From Adiantum capillus-veneris (lineage: Eukaryota > Streptophyta > Polypodiopsida > Polypodiales > Pteridaceae): a stretch of 64,000 bases of DNA. The notes beneath the pieces are model-generated. The model worked only from the letters and a program-made list of their open reading frames with translations. It did no database searches and was not told the DNA's origin. Each line of letters starts with the position of its first letter. Positions within the stretch are counted from its first letter, which is position 1. A program made the position numbers and the translations under genes. The DNA is taken from positions 9,034,648 to 9,098,647 of the forward strand of contig CM043968.1 in NCBI GenBank assembly GCA_014529385.2, given 5' to 3'. Of the stretch, positions 22,244 through 34,952 are shown piece by piece.

Positions 22244-25200
22244 TCAATGTCTTTGTCTTTCTTCCTGGTTTATTTGATGTAAAAACGCATCGTATCTCAT
22301 AGATTCACTCGCCATTAATGGGCCAAATTTTTTTGACTTGTACATGAAGAAGCCTGTGTAAAATGCTTCTTCAAATGTTTGGAGATGGTAGCTAGGCAAA
22401 ATGAGCCGTCTGAAGTATGCGTGCAAAATTGGCTGTGTAGGTGGCCCACTTAGATCATATGATAGCTCCGATATGTTTCTATCTGTATTCATGAACTTTG
22501 AACTCCAGCTTTCTGAAAACGCTGTGAGACATGCCAAAAACGTCCGAGCTATTTTACAAAGCATTTTGCAGGATAGGTCGGGAGAGCCTACAAATTCCAG
22601 AATGGCACCCTGAAGGGTTTTCACCATGTAAGAACCGGATATTTCTCTCCTTCGGCCGGTCCTAGCAAAACTAGATAGTTCAGTCGTGTGGGATTTCTGC
22701 TTTGTAAGGCTTTATGTTGGCTGTAAGTATAAGTTCTTGGTGTTGGACAGAAAGTTCTATCATCTCTGAGCTCAGTTGGTGCATTGACTAAGTGGATCAG
22801 GTTGTTGGGATGATCCAAAAGCCACTGACGCCTCCACTTTGGTTGGCTATCTACGATTCTACTTTGATGTTCCCGAACCTGTAATTCTCCTTCAAATAGT
22901 GGCACTTGTTCTTCCTTTGCTAGCTGTCGTTGATGTGTCAGTGTTTCATATTTCAGCAGAGCATAGGGTAACATCGGGGCATTCCACTCTTCCCGTAGCT
23001 CTATTGCTGTCTTGCCTAATCTAGAGAGTCCTTGTAGCATCTCCTTCTCTAGTTTCATGGCCTTGTACCACATCATATCTGACTGCTTTTCCATTTCTTC
23101 GGCCAGCTTCTGCTCTTCAAGTTTTTTGACTTAATCTTTATCTTCTTCTTGGTTGTTGGAGCCAACTTGATCATTCTGTGTATCTAGGGCCCCATGGTCC
23201 TCTGATCCTTCCTCATAGTCATCATCAACCCCATATAGTTCTGCCAGTCCAGCCAAATCCATGGCCGCTTGCACCGTGTGCACCCTCACCTGCCCGTGGG
23301 GTTGCCTTGCAGTTTGGAGACTTGCAATTTGTGCAGCCATTGTTCGATTATTGATTTGGAGTGTTTGAAATTCCATCTCCTTTTGGGTTGCAGCGTCTTC
23401 TAACTCTTTTACTCTATTGTGTAGATTCTCATTTTCTTCCTTGATGGACTTGGAAACGAGGCTTTCTATTTCACTGTCATGAGTTGGTCCTTGTTGTTGT
23501 TCACTTTGTAAGTTTGAGCTTTGCCTTTGCAACTGATCCTCAGCTCTAAGCGCACTTTTGGCTATCATTAACCTCTGTTTTCTTTCCAATTCCAGCTCTC
23601 TCTTCAGTGCCTCCACGTCTTTTTGTGGTTGGACCACCAGTGCTGCCTTAGCAACGTTTTTTGTTTCTTTGCCCTTTCTATCTCCCTTGCATGTATGTCT
23701 GTTACTATTCTCAAATCCTTCACTTCAATTTGTAAGTCATCAATTATGATTTGTAAAATTTTTACTGTCTCCAGGGCATCTTGCTTTTCTGCCATCAACC
23801 TCTAGATTTGTTCATCTCTGTCATTGACATCTTCAAGAAACACATTGATGGTATCTTCACAAATGGAATTGAAACTTTCTGACTCCTGTAAATTTTCTTT
23901 GAGGAGGTTTACTCTGCTTTTGAGACCCAAGATCTCAGCATCTTTAATGCTGATCAATTTAAGGTGGTCATCTCTTTACTCCTGCAAACCAGAACCTCTT
24001 GATGGGTTGTTTCCAATTTCTTTTTTTTTGCCCTGTTCTGATCGGCTAACAACCTACTGTGCAGTCTTGTTCGGTTTAGTAGAGTCTCCATTGACTGTAA
24101 ATCCAGGTTTATAGTAGCTTCCAACTCAATTTTTTGAGAGGAGGAAGCTTTTTCTCTTATCAGATTTGCCTCTATGTGCTTGCCTTTATCAAGGTTTGAT
24201 AATGTTCCAGTGTTTAGATGGCCATCTGTCCTTTCTTCTTCTTCTCCATTGGGTGGTGTAGGAACTCTCTCATCACGATGTGAGCTCTCTGAATGCGGAG
24301 GAGAGTCAACAGGTGGAGTTGATTGCCTTTCACTTGTCTCTGGCCTTGGAGATGGAGGTGGTGTTTCCTTATCTCGTGTAATTGGCCTCAATTGATCCCT
24401 TAAGGTTTGGAGATCCTCCTCTTCAAGTGGCAGTTCTGGCTCATCCGTAGCATTCCTCTCTTGGATGTATCCCTCAAACCAGTCCAACTCAAAAGATGGA
24501 TTGTGTTTATTCTTTGTTCTTAATGTGTAAGTGCTACTAGAGGGTCTCCAAGTGGTGCCTACATCGCCTCGTAGAGATCTTTCTAGTACAAAGCCGTCTA
24601 CCATTCTTTCCATCTTTGCTACCTTCTGCAATCTGGTGTTGTTCTCAATTTCCGCTTTTCGCTTCTTTAATCTCAAGTTCTCTTCTTCAGCTTTTCTTTC
24701 TTCTTCCATCTTTTCCTATGTACTTTTGGTGACTCTTTCCAGCCTACGTCCTCCAATGGTGTTAGTAGAGGGAGGTACTCGCCTTTGTGGTTTGTCTTCA
24801 TTATTCTCTCGTAACACCAGCCAGTCGTTTTGTTGAGGAGCAGGTGGTAGCTGATCTGCCGCTCCTATGGCACGATATATCATTCTAGTGAGTACTTATC
24901 CTCCTGCAATGTAATTTGGCTTGTCCTCCTGTAGCTTTGTGACTTCCTCAAATAGATATGATGCATGATCTATATAGAAATCATGTGTCATTCCCATAGC
25001 CCACGTCATTGTTGTTGAGATGACCCCGTGTGGTGTAGTGTATCTAGGTGGTCTCTTGCTGTAGCTCAACAAACATTGACTGTATACCTGTGTCAGTTCC
25101 CTCACTTCTGGGTTTTCTATGAGTTCAAAAGACGGTAGTTTGGATCTCTGCAGGTAGACTGTGAGATTCTTCCTTCTTTCTCTCATGTTGGCTCCCTGAT

Positions 25201-25627
25201 CAAACAATTTTAACTCTTCTTTGATGATTTCCTTGGTGATCTGAATCTCCATCATCTCATTATCCATGCCTGCAACCCTGCAAGTTCCGTCTTCTTGGAT
25301 AGTCTCAATTAGTTGTTGTACCCTCTTGAAATCTATCCCCACTTATGGTAGTGAAACAAAGTTCCATAAGCCAAATTTCTTCAGCCATGATCTTTGCGGT
25401 GATCTTTTCAGGTAGTTTTCTGCCTCCTTGGGGATCATTACTGTATCCACTAAATCTCCTTTGTCATCCACATAGGAACCTTGGTAGATTTGGAAAGTTG
25501 CTGCTTGTTGCACATCTACAGGTATCCATGTGGCTGCTAGCTTTAATGAATTGTGTAGAAGTGTATAGGGTATTGCACCCTCCGTTGCCAGGTTCTTGCC
25601 TTTTCTTTTTCCCGGAGAAGCGTCCAT
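22244..25627 (-). pseudogene. large coiled-coil protein of retroelement unit 2 (broken)
   Basis: Second copy of the unrecognised family. It starts at 25627 (MDASPGKRKGKN, basic). The blocks 25627-25343, 25342-24896 and 24709-23954 share one frame with single stops between them; 23798-23604, 23637-23131, 23094-22621 and 22627-22244 lie in shifted frames. Conserved landmarks with unit 1: GID-x-KRV, PPRYTTPHGVISTTMTWAMG, a Pro/Ser/Glu-rich linker (~24300), a long Lys/Glu/Gln coiled coil, PYALLKYE, IVDSQPKWRRQWL, SPDLSCKML, LPSYHLQTFEEAFYTGFF. The conserved ends and repetitive middle suggest two folded domains joined by a coiled-coil rod, likely a dimer or higher oligomer (inference). No enzyme motif or convincing membrane segment seen. 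Confidence 0.8.
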
Positions 25628-25920
25628 GGATCCTGTATTTACAAATAACGGTTAATGTACAAACATAGTACTGATTTTTTAAATTGATTATCACTTAAGC
25701 ATGCATCTAGGTGAGCCCTCTTAGTCCCAAGATGAGTTAATGAAAAAGGTTAGCAGATAGACAAGTTCTTTTAGTGTCTGACTCTGACGGCTTCAAATTA
25801 ATGCTCTCGATGAAGGAGAATGTGTCCAAATGCTTTGAAACTTTGTGTGGTACCTGTGCATATGGTTTCTAAACTCTCCATATGGACACATTTTCATAAT
25901 CAGGCCAAGTTCACACCCTG

Positions 25921-26662
25921 CTGAGTCTATCGCGATAGACTCAGTATCTTCTCATAGGGGAGTTATTTTTTATATGTGACTTCACACTCAGATTCCCCAT
26001 GGCTTGTATACGAACTAATCCCATTTCCATCTCAATTGGATGTCAAGTGACCCCCTTTTGGATCAACTTTAATTTTCCAGGAGCCCTCTAAGGAGATGTT
26101 GGTCTATCTCCCCCAATTTGTGTTGTTTTGGTCTCAAACTTAGTGGGTAGCCCTCTTGCATCATGCTCGAGCCAACTATTGATTCCAATTTTTGATCAAA
26201 TGGCCCTGTGTCATTCTGCTTAGTCTATCGCGATAGACTCGGACTTAGTGTCATTTTGTTATATTTTTTATTTGTAGTCATCTATCTGCCTTCTCCTAGT
26301 TGATGTAAGGTCCCTTGACCCCTCACATGTGAATTTTAACTGTCTGCCCTTGAGGTGTCCTGTTCTGACTCTGAGTTGCTATCAAGTCTATCTCTTCTTG
26401 TCATATGAGTCCATCTTGTCTCAAAATTGGTGTACTGCCTCCATATGCTTCCCCAAGTCCATCCTTGTGATAATTTTTGAAAAATCCCTCTCCCAAGATA
26501 GAGTAGTTGGTCTATCGCGATAGACTCAGTTACTTGGTCAAGATATAGCAAATTTGCTCTTTGATTTGATATCTGGGGTCATTAGGCCTTGTTAGTACCC
26601 TTTATGAAGTCACAATCAAAATTTTATGTGTCTAAGTGTATGAGCAAGCCTATCGCGATAGA
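25921..26662. repeat. palindrome array of unit 2
   Basis: Four palindromes share the core GTCTATCGCGATAGAC: 25921-25944 (24 bp, perfect), 26222-26239 (18 bp), 26510-26525 (16 bp) and 26650-26661 (12 bp perfect, with one mismatch beyond). Centre spacing is 298, 287 and 138 bp. Half-sites (GTCTATCTC) lie between them at 26102 and 26386. Position and design match unit 1, but the palindrome sequence differs entirely apart from the CGCG centre. Confidence 0.93.
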
Positions 26663-28439
26663 CTCAACATCTTGTCATTTTTACAAGTTTTTTTATGTTA
26701 GTTGATAACAATGGTGTTAGTAGGCTCTCTTAGACACACACGTTAAGTTTTAACCAATTTGGAAAAGTGTACTCCCTGTTGGCAACACTTGGTTGTTTCT
26801 GGAGTTGGAGTAGACCACTTAGGTGATGGTCATTGTACTTTCTGGTCATTGTATGACTCAGACTGACTTTCCTTTTCTTTTGACCTTCCGTCAAAGCAGT
26901 CTATTGTTCTTTTGGTGCTTACATCACCAAGAACGACCATTTGGACGTCTTTCTGGCCTGTTGCTGGCGTTTGCCCTTGTGGAAGTGCTTCTTCTGGAGT
27001 GGCAACATTCCAACTCGTAGTTGACCTCTTTTGGATGTACCCTATCAAATTTGGTGTCATTTGGTCACCTGGTCGGCTCGTTAGAGTTTCGTGACGCTTT
27101 GCGCAGTTTTCGTCAAATAGGGACTTTAGGCTCAACTTTGACTGACTTTTTCATTGTCTAACCATTCAGTTGGTTTGTCGAGGTTATTGGCTTGCTGCCT
27201 ATGAGTTTTGGCTCATTTTCGATCACTTTGGGTCAGCTGCCCTTCTGTAGGCCCTGTGAAATTAGGGTTTTCTGGGAGGCTTTCTTCGCGCTTTCTGAGG
27301 TCATAGGCTTGATCCCTAAGCTATAGGAATTGTGCCTTTCAATTTTGGTTCCATTTGGTGGCCTCTAGGTCTTCCTAACAACCGGTCTACAGTATATGTG
27401 CACGGGCTGTGATGGTGGTGCTGGCGAGGTTTTGCGACTAACTGAAAAAACAACACTTAGAGTCAGTGTTGACGAGCATACCTCTCATATCTGATGTCGA
27501 TCTGGTGACCATGCACGATGGATGAGCTCTTGCAAGTTTCAGATGTTGTAGGGAGCTCTCTCTCTCTCTCACAATGGAAAATGACTCAAATGAGAGATTT
27601 CTTGCCTAGCCTCCCTATATGTGATCGAGGCTCCGACATGAAATTTTCCCATCTGATGTCGATCTGGTGACCATGCACGATGGATGAGCTCTTGCAAGTC
27701 TCAGATGTTGTAGGGAGCTCTCTCTCTCTCACACAATGGAAAATGACTCAAATGAGAGATTTCTTGCCTAGCCTCCCTATATGTGATCGAGGCTCCGACA
27801 TGAAATTTTCCCATCTTTTACCTGTGGCCATAACTTTTCGCGAGATGTGGTTTAAGCTCAAAAATTTTCTGATTTGGACCTCGTTTGCTCCAGTTCTACA
27901 ATTTTTGCAGATTTCTCCTTTTGGAGGTCCCGTCATGACGGTGGCCATTTTTGCCCTATCACCTTCGCACTCCATATTTTTTCAGTGTCTTCTTTACGTT
28001 TCTCTGATCATGCGTCTCTTCTGTTGTGTTTCCATTTGGATTATGGATTTTTTTCTATATTTTTTGCTAGAAAATGGCTAAAATAAAGCAAATAAATCCC
28101 AAAATAACCCGAAAATAGCAATTTTAACCTATAAAAATATCAATGAATAGAAAAACACTTTGTAGCTCGCTTTTCTCTCGTCTATGTACATTCTCGCTCT
28201 CAATCGTCAACCTTGGCCTATTTTTTTGCTGTTTTTCGACGGTTTTTGGCCATTTTTGACTTGCTTTACATTATATACACATCCCTAGGGGCCCATATAT
28301 GATCATTTGGTCCCCAATTCTGATTAATTACAAAGGCATATTCTTTTCCCAAAAATTACACAATAAAACACAAAAATGGTTGAAAAATCAATCACAAACA
28401 TTGCCCTCTAATATATGACGTGAGTCCGCATTTGGAATG
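26663..28439 (-). other. spacer between coiled-coil gene and pol, unit 2
   Basis: Non-coding. The right half (27.45-28.43 kb) is homologous to 15.43-16.23 kb in unit 1. It contains a 162-bp direct duplication at 27491-27814. Short ORFs here look spurious. Confidence 0.5.
27491..27814. repeat. 162-bp tandem duplication
   Basis: CTGATGTCGATCTGGTGACC... at 27491 repeats at 27653 almost without change, implying a recent duplication. Confidence 0.93.
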
Positions 28440-28453
28440 CCTCCCCCCCTCCT
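28440..28453 (-). promoter_or_regulatory. internal polypurine tract, unit 2
   Basis: On the minus strand AGGAGGGGGGGAGG, followed by CATTCCAAA and not directly by TG. The flank GGTCGGAGTCCTCCCGGACGAC is an imperfect inverted repeat, as is the hairpin beside the 3' PPTs. Confidence 0.6.
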
Positions 28454-28561
28454 GGTCGGAGTCCTCCCGGACGACAGGGTATCGTCAAGGGTATGTGTTG
28501 TGCATGGGCGTTAACTCGTGCTAATGTAGGCCTTGTAAAGTAGCCCTATATGCATGCACAG

Positions 28562-29930
28562 TCAATGCATTTCGAAGAAATTTATGCGGTGTAAGAGGAA
28601 GGTATAGAGCGATACGCTTATTGGCATTCGTCGTTGAGGTTTCCTATGGTAACCTGAGTTGGCTGGCAAATTTTCTTGGCGATAAGAAGTTGTAATTCTG
28701 CCACTCTTTGTTTGATGATCTTCCAAGTTGTCTGAACTTTTGGTTGTGCCTCCGTTGAAGTCAATATGGTTGTATTCTTTGTTGCATGTTCTGGTTGAAC
28801 TGTCTTTCGTTTCCATATTTTTTTGTTGACTTTGGTTGTATAGATCCTCGTGTTTGTTGTTGTGGACGCTACGTGTTTCCGCATGATGGTTGTATGGTCT
28901 AGGTTGTCATTGACAGTTGTAGAAAACTGTTCGTTGGTCTTCTTCAGCATCCATACATGTGTTGTTGGCTCGTTCTGAATTGGTAATTTTGGAAGCCATA
29001 CCAATATAGTCTGTTGCGGATTCTGCTTGTTAATAATTGTTCTTTGAAGCTTTGCTGGCTTTGGGTGTTTTGTATTTTCTTCTATCAACTCCTTTACAGG
29101 AATTAAGCTGTCTTGCTTGAGCCAAACTTGATATTTCCGTCCTTGATGAAATTGTGCCTCGGCTAGATCTGCACGTCGTACCCAAACTTGCCTGGTTCCC
29201 TGCATGATTGTTGGTTTTTGATAATACATTCCTTGCCATCCAAAGTTTGATTGTTGTTGATTAATGCTTTGCGGATGTATTGACTCTTTTCTCCACATTG
29301 ACATATATTTATCATATGATAAGAAGGGTTCTGAAAAGTTTTCATTTTTGAACAGTGCTTCATTAGTATCCAAATCAATGAATACCCTATTAGCTTTCAT
29401 CCACGACACTGCTAAGATACACGGCGTTGCTGATCTAATTGGTGGCAGCACATGGAACTTATGAGTGTATATGTGCCCCTGCACTGTGATTGGTAACATA
29501 ATAGACCACAACGTGGTCACCTCATCACCCGATGCTACTTTCAACCTGTGTGTATCTGGGAATTTCGTCATTGGTCCAAATTTTTGAAAGAGCTCAAAGC
29601 TGATGACACTCAATTTTGCCCCAGTGTCAAGCAATGCATAGATTTCTATTTGTTTTGTGCCTGCGTATGCTTTTATGTAAGGACTACACCACGTATTTTC
29701 TAAAGTGTCAATGGTGCTCTCATCTTGAGCCATAAAGTCTGTGATTGTCTTTGCTAATTCTTCGCTTTGTATATACGCTTTGATTTTTTGGAATGTTGGA
29801 AGAGGATATTCTTCAGTCATCATTGGTGTGACCATTTTTATTGTCCTTAAAAACTACTTTCGCTTAGCAATGCGTTCCTTGGCTTCTTGTTGTGCTTGGT
29901 CATGAACTCGTTGCTATTCCTGTCTATAGG
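28562..29930 (-). pseudogene. aspartic protease plus basic tail located after integrase, unit 2
   Basis: The ORF 29835-28618 (405 codons) has a retropepsin core: YALLDTGAKLSVIS (Asp70-Thr-Gly) and, ~95 residues later, CILAVSWMKANRVFIDLD. Upstream, in the minus-strand reading, QQEAKERIAKRK (~29880) links it to integrase as in unit 1. After the core come ~250 residues rich in Lys, Gln, Thr and Trp with recurring QVWVRR, VWLPK and VWMLKK, the same motif type as unit 1, and a short continuation in another frame to 28562. Protease after integrase, present in both units, cannot easily be a local rearrangement. At least one stop separates it from integrase here. Confidence 0.82.
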
Positions 29931-30101
29931 CTTTGCCATAATGCACTTGAAACAACATCCCATGAGTTAGAGGTAGATGATACTTTTTCAAACAACACCC
30001 ACTAATCCAATTCGGCATTTCTTTTCCATCTAGTGTTGACAGTTTTACTGCTCCGCTAGACGAGATTTCTTGGATCAATCAGGCCCTATTCCTCTCTTTT
30101 T

Positions 30102-31483
30102 TTAGCTTCTTGGCATGCTATTTAAGGGTGTATACCAAGACATAGTCCCCCGTTTTAAAGTCCTTGTTTTTGACATGTTTGTCAAAAAACTCTTTTTGTT
30201 GTCTTTTTTTTTTGCAAAAATGGCTGCTACCGCATTGAGTCGTAACTCGTCTAGTTTTTCTAGGTCATCTAACCTTTCTAAAAGCTCATGGCCCGTCCAG
30301 TCCAACTGTTTAGCTACCCTTCGCGTTGGAATCAAAAATTCAATAGGCATTATTTCATTTAACCCATACACCATATTAAACGATGTAGCATTGAGTGTTG
30401 TTTTATATGCAACTCGATAAGCCCACAATGTTGAATATAGCATTTGATCCCAATCCATCCTTGTTTCACTAACCAGTTTCATAAGAACTGTGCACAATAT
30501 TTTGTTGGTCGCTTCCGCTTGGCCATTGGCTTGTGGATGGTAGGGTGCAGATTTGCGATGAATTACCATAAACTCAGTCAAGAGATATTCGATAACTTCA
30601 TTTACAAAGTGTGTCCCTCTATCACTCACCACCTTGATTGGAAGGCCATATCGTGTAAACACATATATTCATATAAGAATTGTGTCGTGGTTCTAGCATT
30701 TGCTTTCGTTGTGGCTTTTGCTTCCACCCATTTGGTCACATAATCAGTGGCTACTATGATGTATTGTGCTTGTGAACGATAAGCTGGTGGAGTAATAGGA
30801 CCAACAAAGTCCAATCCCCATTTAGCAAATGCTCGATCACTCATCATTGGTCTTAAAGGCATGTCGTCTCTTTTAACTGTCACCTTAGTCCGTTGACATT
30901 CATCACACCTTTTCACGAATTCTGTTGCATCTTGAATCATGTTCGGCCACCATATGCCTACAACCATAATGATTTTTACGGTTCTCTCCGCTGAAAAATG
31001 ACCTCCTGCTATGCCTGCATGGGCTTGCTCCAATAATGGAAAGTAGTCATTTTCATGAGGAACTATCCTCAATTGGTCATCAGTTCCTCTTTTATACAAT
31101 TGGTCATTAATGATCGTATACCTATTCGATTCGATTTGTAAAGCCTTTTGTCTGTCTTTAGACCAATCTTTTGGTAACTCCTTATTAGTCAAATATGCAT
31201 GACTCCATGCGGGTGCTATTGTCACTTGGTATAATGTGGCATAATCCACAGTGGTATTGGTTGTGCAAAAGTTGCATTTCTTGATGTAATTAGCTACATT
31301 TCCTACCATTCCAAGCCAATACACTCCAAGTCTTCTTAATCGTTCATAGGTTATTTGATTTTCTCGATGGAATCCCCCTGTCTGTGTATGTGCCTCCTCT
31401 AGATACGCGTTGTACTCCTCTGGGCCTATACACAACCTTAGAATCCTATTGTTACCATGATGATACATTCTTCCCGCAAGCAT
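30102..31483 (-). pseudogene. gypsy integrase with two zinc modules, unit 2
   Basis: First H2C2 module at H32, H39, C70, C73 of the block 31483-30626, identical spacing to unit 1. Second module at H155, H162, C193, C196 (QAHAGIAGGHF...CDECQRTK). The core shows WGLDFVGPI (catalytic Asp), then after a frameshift near 30650 VVSDRGTHF and NGQAEATNKIL, giving the second Asp and the Glu. The C-terminal region continues to ~30102 and decays beyond. Apart from the frameshift it is one of the better-kept domains of unit 2. Confidence 0.87.
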
Positions 31484-31570
31484 CGTGTAATTTTGTGCTT
31501 ATCTAACGTCTTTCACCGTGTATCTGTCGTCAAGATTCATTCCATATGTCAACAACGGAATAATCTACTC

Positions 31571-31908
31571 TTACCATTTTGGTATCATCTCTATATTAAA
31601 CAGGTATGCGTCTGGGAGATCATCATCTACACCAGTAGCCTTTTCGCCATGTAGTAATCGAGAAAGGTGGTCTGCTCTTTGATGAGTTTTTCCTTTCTTT
31701 ACTACTACCGTAAAATCAAACTCCAGCAACACAATGAACCATCTTACAATTCGTTCCGTGTTACAAGGTTTGTTTACTAAATACAAAAGTGCCTAATGAT
31801 CCACACAAAATGTGAATTTGTTCGCAAGCAAATAATGACAAAATTTCTTTACCGCATATATCATGCCCAATCCTTCTCTTTCAGTGGTGGTATAATTCTT
31901 CTCTGCAC
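31571..31908 (-). pseudogene. RNase H, distal half, unit 2
   Basis: From the copia insertion point it reads AEKNYTTTEREGLGMIYAVKKF, FTFCVDH (then a stop) and ALLYLVNKPCNTERIVR, then FTVVVKKGKTHQRADHLSR. It is the direct continuation of the RNase H half at 37093-37342. Confidence 0.85.
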
Positions 31909-32135
31909 TGTTGGAATTAGGGTTGCAGAGAAACACACACAGCTTGGAGAAGACGAAGGAAGCTCAAGGCACACAGTAGAGAGTGTGTTACTTAGTATGC
32001 AATGAAAAGATAGATAGCCCTAGAATGATGGGCGTATATACAATGCACGGGGGAAAAAACCTCCTAAAGAGGGAAAAAATGCCCCAGCGGTCCTAGTGTG
32101 TTCACACACATCACTACCACATGTATATGGTAACA
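31909..32135 (-). repeat. 3' LTR of copia A
   Basis: TGTTGGAATTAGGG...ATGGTAACA in plus orientation, preceded by TGCAC. The minus-strand PPT (AGGGGGGATT) abuts it at 32136. Confidence 0.92.
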
Positions 32136-32333
32136 AATCCCCCCTGGAGTGATGCGGCGAACAAGAGCTGGCACATGAGTAAAGGGAAGTGCCATGCCCT
32201 GAGGACAGAATCAGCCCACAAAGGGGAGTAAGCCCAAAGCTTTGCGGAAAGCTTCAAGCTTCTCACAAGACAGTGCCTTTGTGAAAAGATCTGCAAGGTT
32301 GTCCTGTGTTGGCACATAAGCCAAGCTGATCTC

Positions 32334-34106
32334 TCATGCTGAGAGCCTCTCCCTGACATAGTGGTAATGCACCTCAATGTGCTTTGTGCGAGCATGAAAA
32401 ACTGGGTTCCTCGCAACTGCCAATGCGCTCTGACTGTCAGTGTAGATAGTGTTGGCAGTGTCATGTCCAACACCCAAATCAGCCATAAGGCGTCTGAGCC
32501 ATACACACTCAACAGTAGCTGTGAAGACTGCCCTGTACTCAGCCTCACAACTCGAAGTGCCCACAGTAGGTTGCTTCTTGCTCAACCATGATATACATGA
32601 ACTGCCAAGCATGAAACAAAAACCACTTGTGGACACTCGCGTGTCAAAACAACCAGCCTAATCTGAGTCCGAAAAAGCATGTAAGTCTAGCGGCAATGAT
32701 CCCCCCTTGGGATAAAAAAAGACAAGATGTAAAGTGCCACTAAGGAAGCGGAAAATCCTCTTGACAGCCTGCCAATGCTTAGACCTTGGGCTATGCATAA
32801 ATCTGCTGACCTGTGAGACTGCAAACTGAATATCCGGCCTCGTGTTGCATACATAAATGAGGCAGCCAACAGCAGTTTGGTAAAGAATGACATCAGCAGG
32901 ATCACCAGCATCATGTAGACTTAACTTCAAACCTGTTTCCATGGGAGTGAAAATAGGTTTGCAATCCTCAAGTCCAAACTTACATAGCAATGTCTCTATG
33001 TAACTTTTCTAACACAAGGCAATACCACCATCACATTGCTTAAACTGTATACCCAAGTAATGATGCAATAGCCCCAAATCTTTCATCTTGAAAGTAGCAT
33101 TCAAATCAGCCTTAAATTCAGCAATATGTCTCTCATTCGGTCCAGTGATCAGCAAATCATCGACATAAAGAACCACGATGAGAAGTACATCATCCTCACG
33201 CTTTACATACAATGTGCTTTCTGTTGGACTGTTACGAAAGCCTCGTTTAACCAAATGAGTGTCAGCTTTCTCATACCAAGCACGAGGAGATTGCTTCAAC
33301 CCATACAAAGCCTTCTTACATCTGCACACTTTGTCCTCTTGTCCTTTTATGACAAAACCGCGAGGCTGCGTTACATAAACTTCCTCAAATATGTCACCAT
33401 TCAAGAAAGCAGTAACAATGTCTGATTGATGTACATCCCAACCAAAATGAGTTGCCAATGCACATAGAAAACGCACAGTAGTCATACGACAAGTGGGAGC
33501 AAAAGTCTCTTCATAATCTATGCCTTTTTGCTGTGCATAACCCTTTGCAACAAGTCGAGCCTTATGGCGATCGATCTCACCATCCGGTTTGCGTTTCAAC
33601 TTGTAAACCCACTTCGTACCAATGGCCTTTTTGCCAGGAGGCAAATCACATAAAGTCCAGGTGTCATTTTCTATAAGTGCATCATATTCTGATTGCATAG
33701 TAGCCATCCAATTTTCTGAATTCTGTGCTTCATCAAAAGACAGAGGTTCCTCAACATCATGTAAGCTAGACACAGCCAAAGCATAACAATCTGATGCATA
33801 AGATGCATGGCGAGAGCTTGAACGAGTACGACTAGACAAAGGTGCATCCAATTTACTGTCACGCAAAGTGTGCACCAGCCATTTTGGCATACCTCTAGCC
33901 TGTTCATTTTCAGCCCTTTCCTCATCAAGTAAATCATGTACATATGCATCAGTAATAGGCTGATCTGTAACATTTTCAAAAACCCCCATAGGCTGTACAT
34001 TTGCCTCATTGGAAATTACATTCGTATTTCCACCATTGAAAAGAGGCAACAAAGTGTCATAAATGTCTTGTGAGCCTACATTACTGTCTCTAGTACATGA
34101 CAACAA
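32334..34106 (-). pseudogene. copia A reverse transcriptase and RNase H
   Basis: The block 34106-33009 holds the RVT_2 signature: NDTWTLCDLPPGKKAIGTKW, KARLVAKGYAQ, VTAFLNGDIFEEVY, KALYGLKQSPRAWY and the YVDD active site (VLYVDDLLI). A stop at ~33008 precedes 32990-32658 (TPMETGLKLS, YQTAVGCLIY, RPDIQFAVSQVSRFM). Another stop precedes the RNase H, 32636-32334 ([43 protein letters not shown]). All blocks are in one frame, so only nonsense mutations separate them. Confidence 0.9.
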
Positions 34107-34109
34107 GGG

Positions 34110-34952
34110 CTAAACAGAATCTTCCACAAACACTACATCCCGTGAAACTAGAATATGTTTTGTTTGCGGATGATACAACTCGTAACCTTTGCTTTCAGCA
34201 CGATAACCGACAAAAATACATTTGACAGCCTTATCATCCAATTTTCTGCGCTGCACTTGTGGCACCAAAGCATATGCCAAACAGCCAAAAACACGCATGT
34301 GCTGAATAGAAGTCTTTCTATCATGCCCTGCTTCATATGGAGCAATAGACTGCAAAGCTTTCGTAGGACACCTATTAAGTACATAAGTGGCACACATGAT
34401 GGCCTCAAGCCAAAAAGAATGCGGCAAAGCTTGACTTTTGACCATACATCGTGCCATTTTCGTCAGTGACCTGTTTTTCCTCTGAGCAAAACCATTTTGC
34501 TGAGGTGTATAAGGCACTGTACATTGGTGTTTTATCCCACGACAAGCCAGAAATGCATTAAATTCATGAGACATATACTCCCCCCCTCGATCAGAACGGA
34601 GGGTGCCCATAGTACATTTCGAGACATTTTCAACCATAGCCAGAAATTGTTTGAAGCACATAAAAACTTCGGACTTCGCTTTAAGAGGAAATACCCATGC
34701 ATGCCTGGAGTAATCATCAATGAAAGTCACGAAGTACAGGTAATTGCCCAAGGACGGAGATTGCATGGGGCCCACAAACATCACTGTGCACAAGCTGCAA
34801 CCTGCATGTGGCCCTAACTGAACCATCCTTTGGAAACTTAGAACGCTGCATTTTACCCAAAATACAGCCTTCACAAACATGTTTGATAGCTGCTTCAAGA
34901 GGCGGCAAAGAAGAAACCATATCAGATTTCTGCAAACGCAGCAAACTGGCAA
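34110..34952 (-). pseudogene. copia A integrase
   Basis: DDE core with TFIDDYSRHAWVFPLK, TLRSDRGGEYMSHEF and YTPQQNGFAQRKNRSL (third acidic residue replaced: FAQRKN where VAERKN is usual). Followed by the VFGCLAYALVP and VKCIFVGYRAESKGYELY block. It is in a different frame from the upstream gag-protease part, so one frameshift lies near 34.75-34.8 kb. The Glu-to-Gln change would also abolish activity. Confidence 0.88.
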
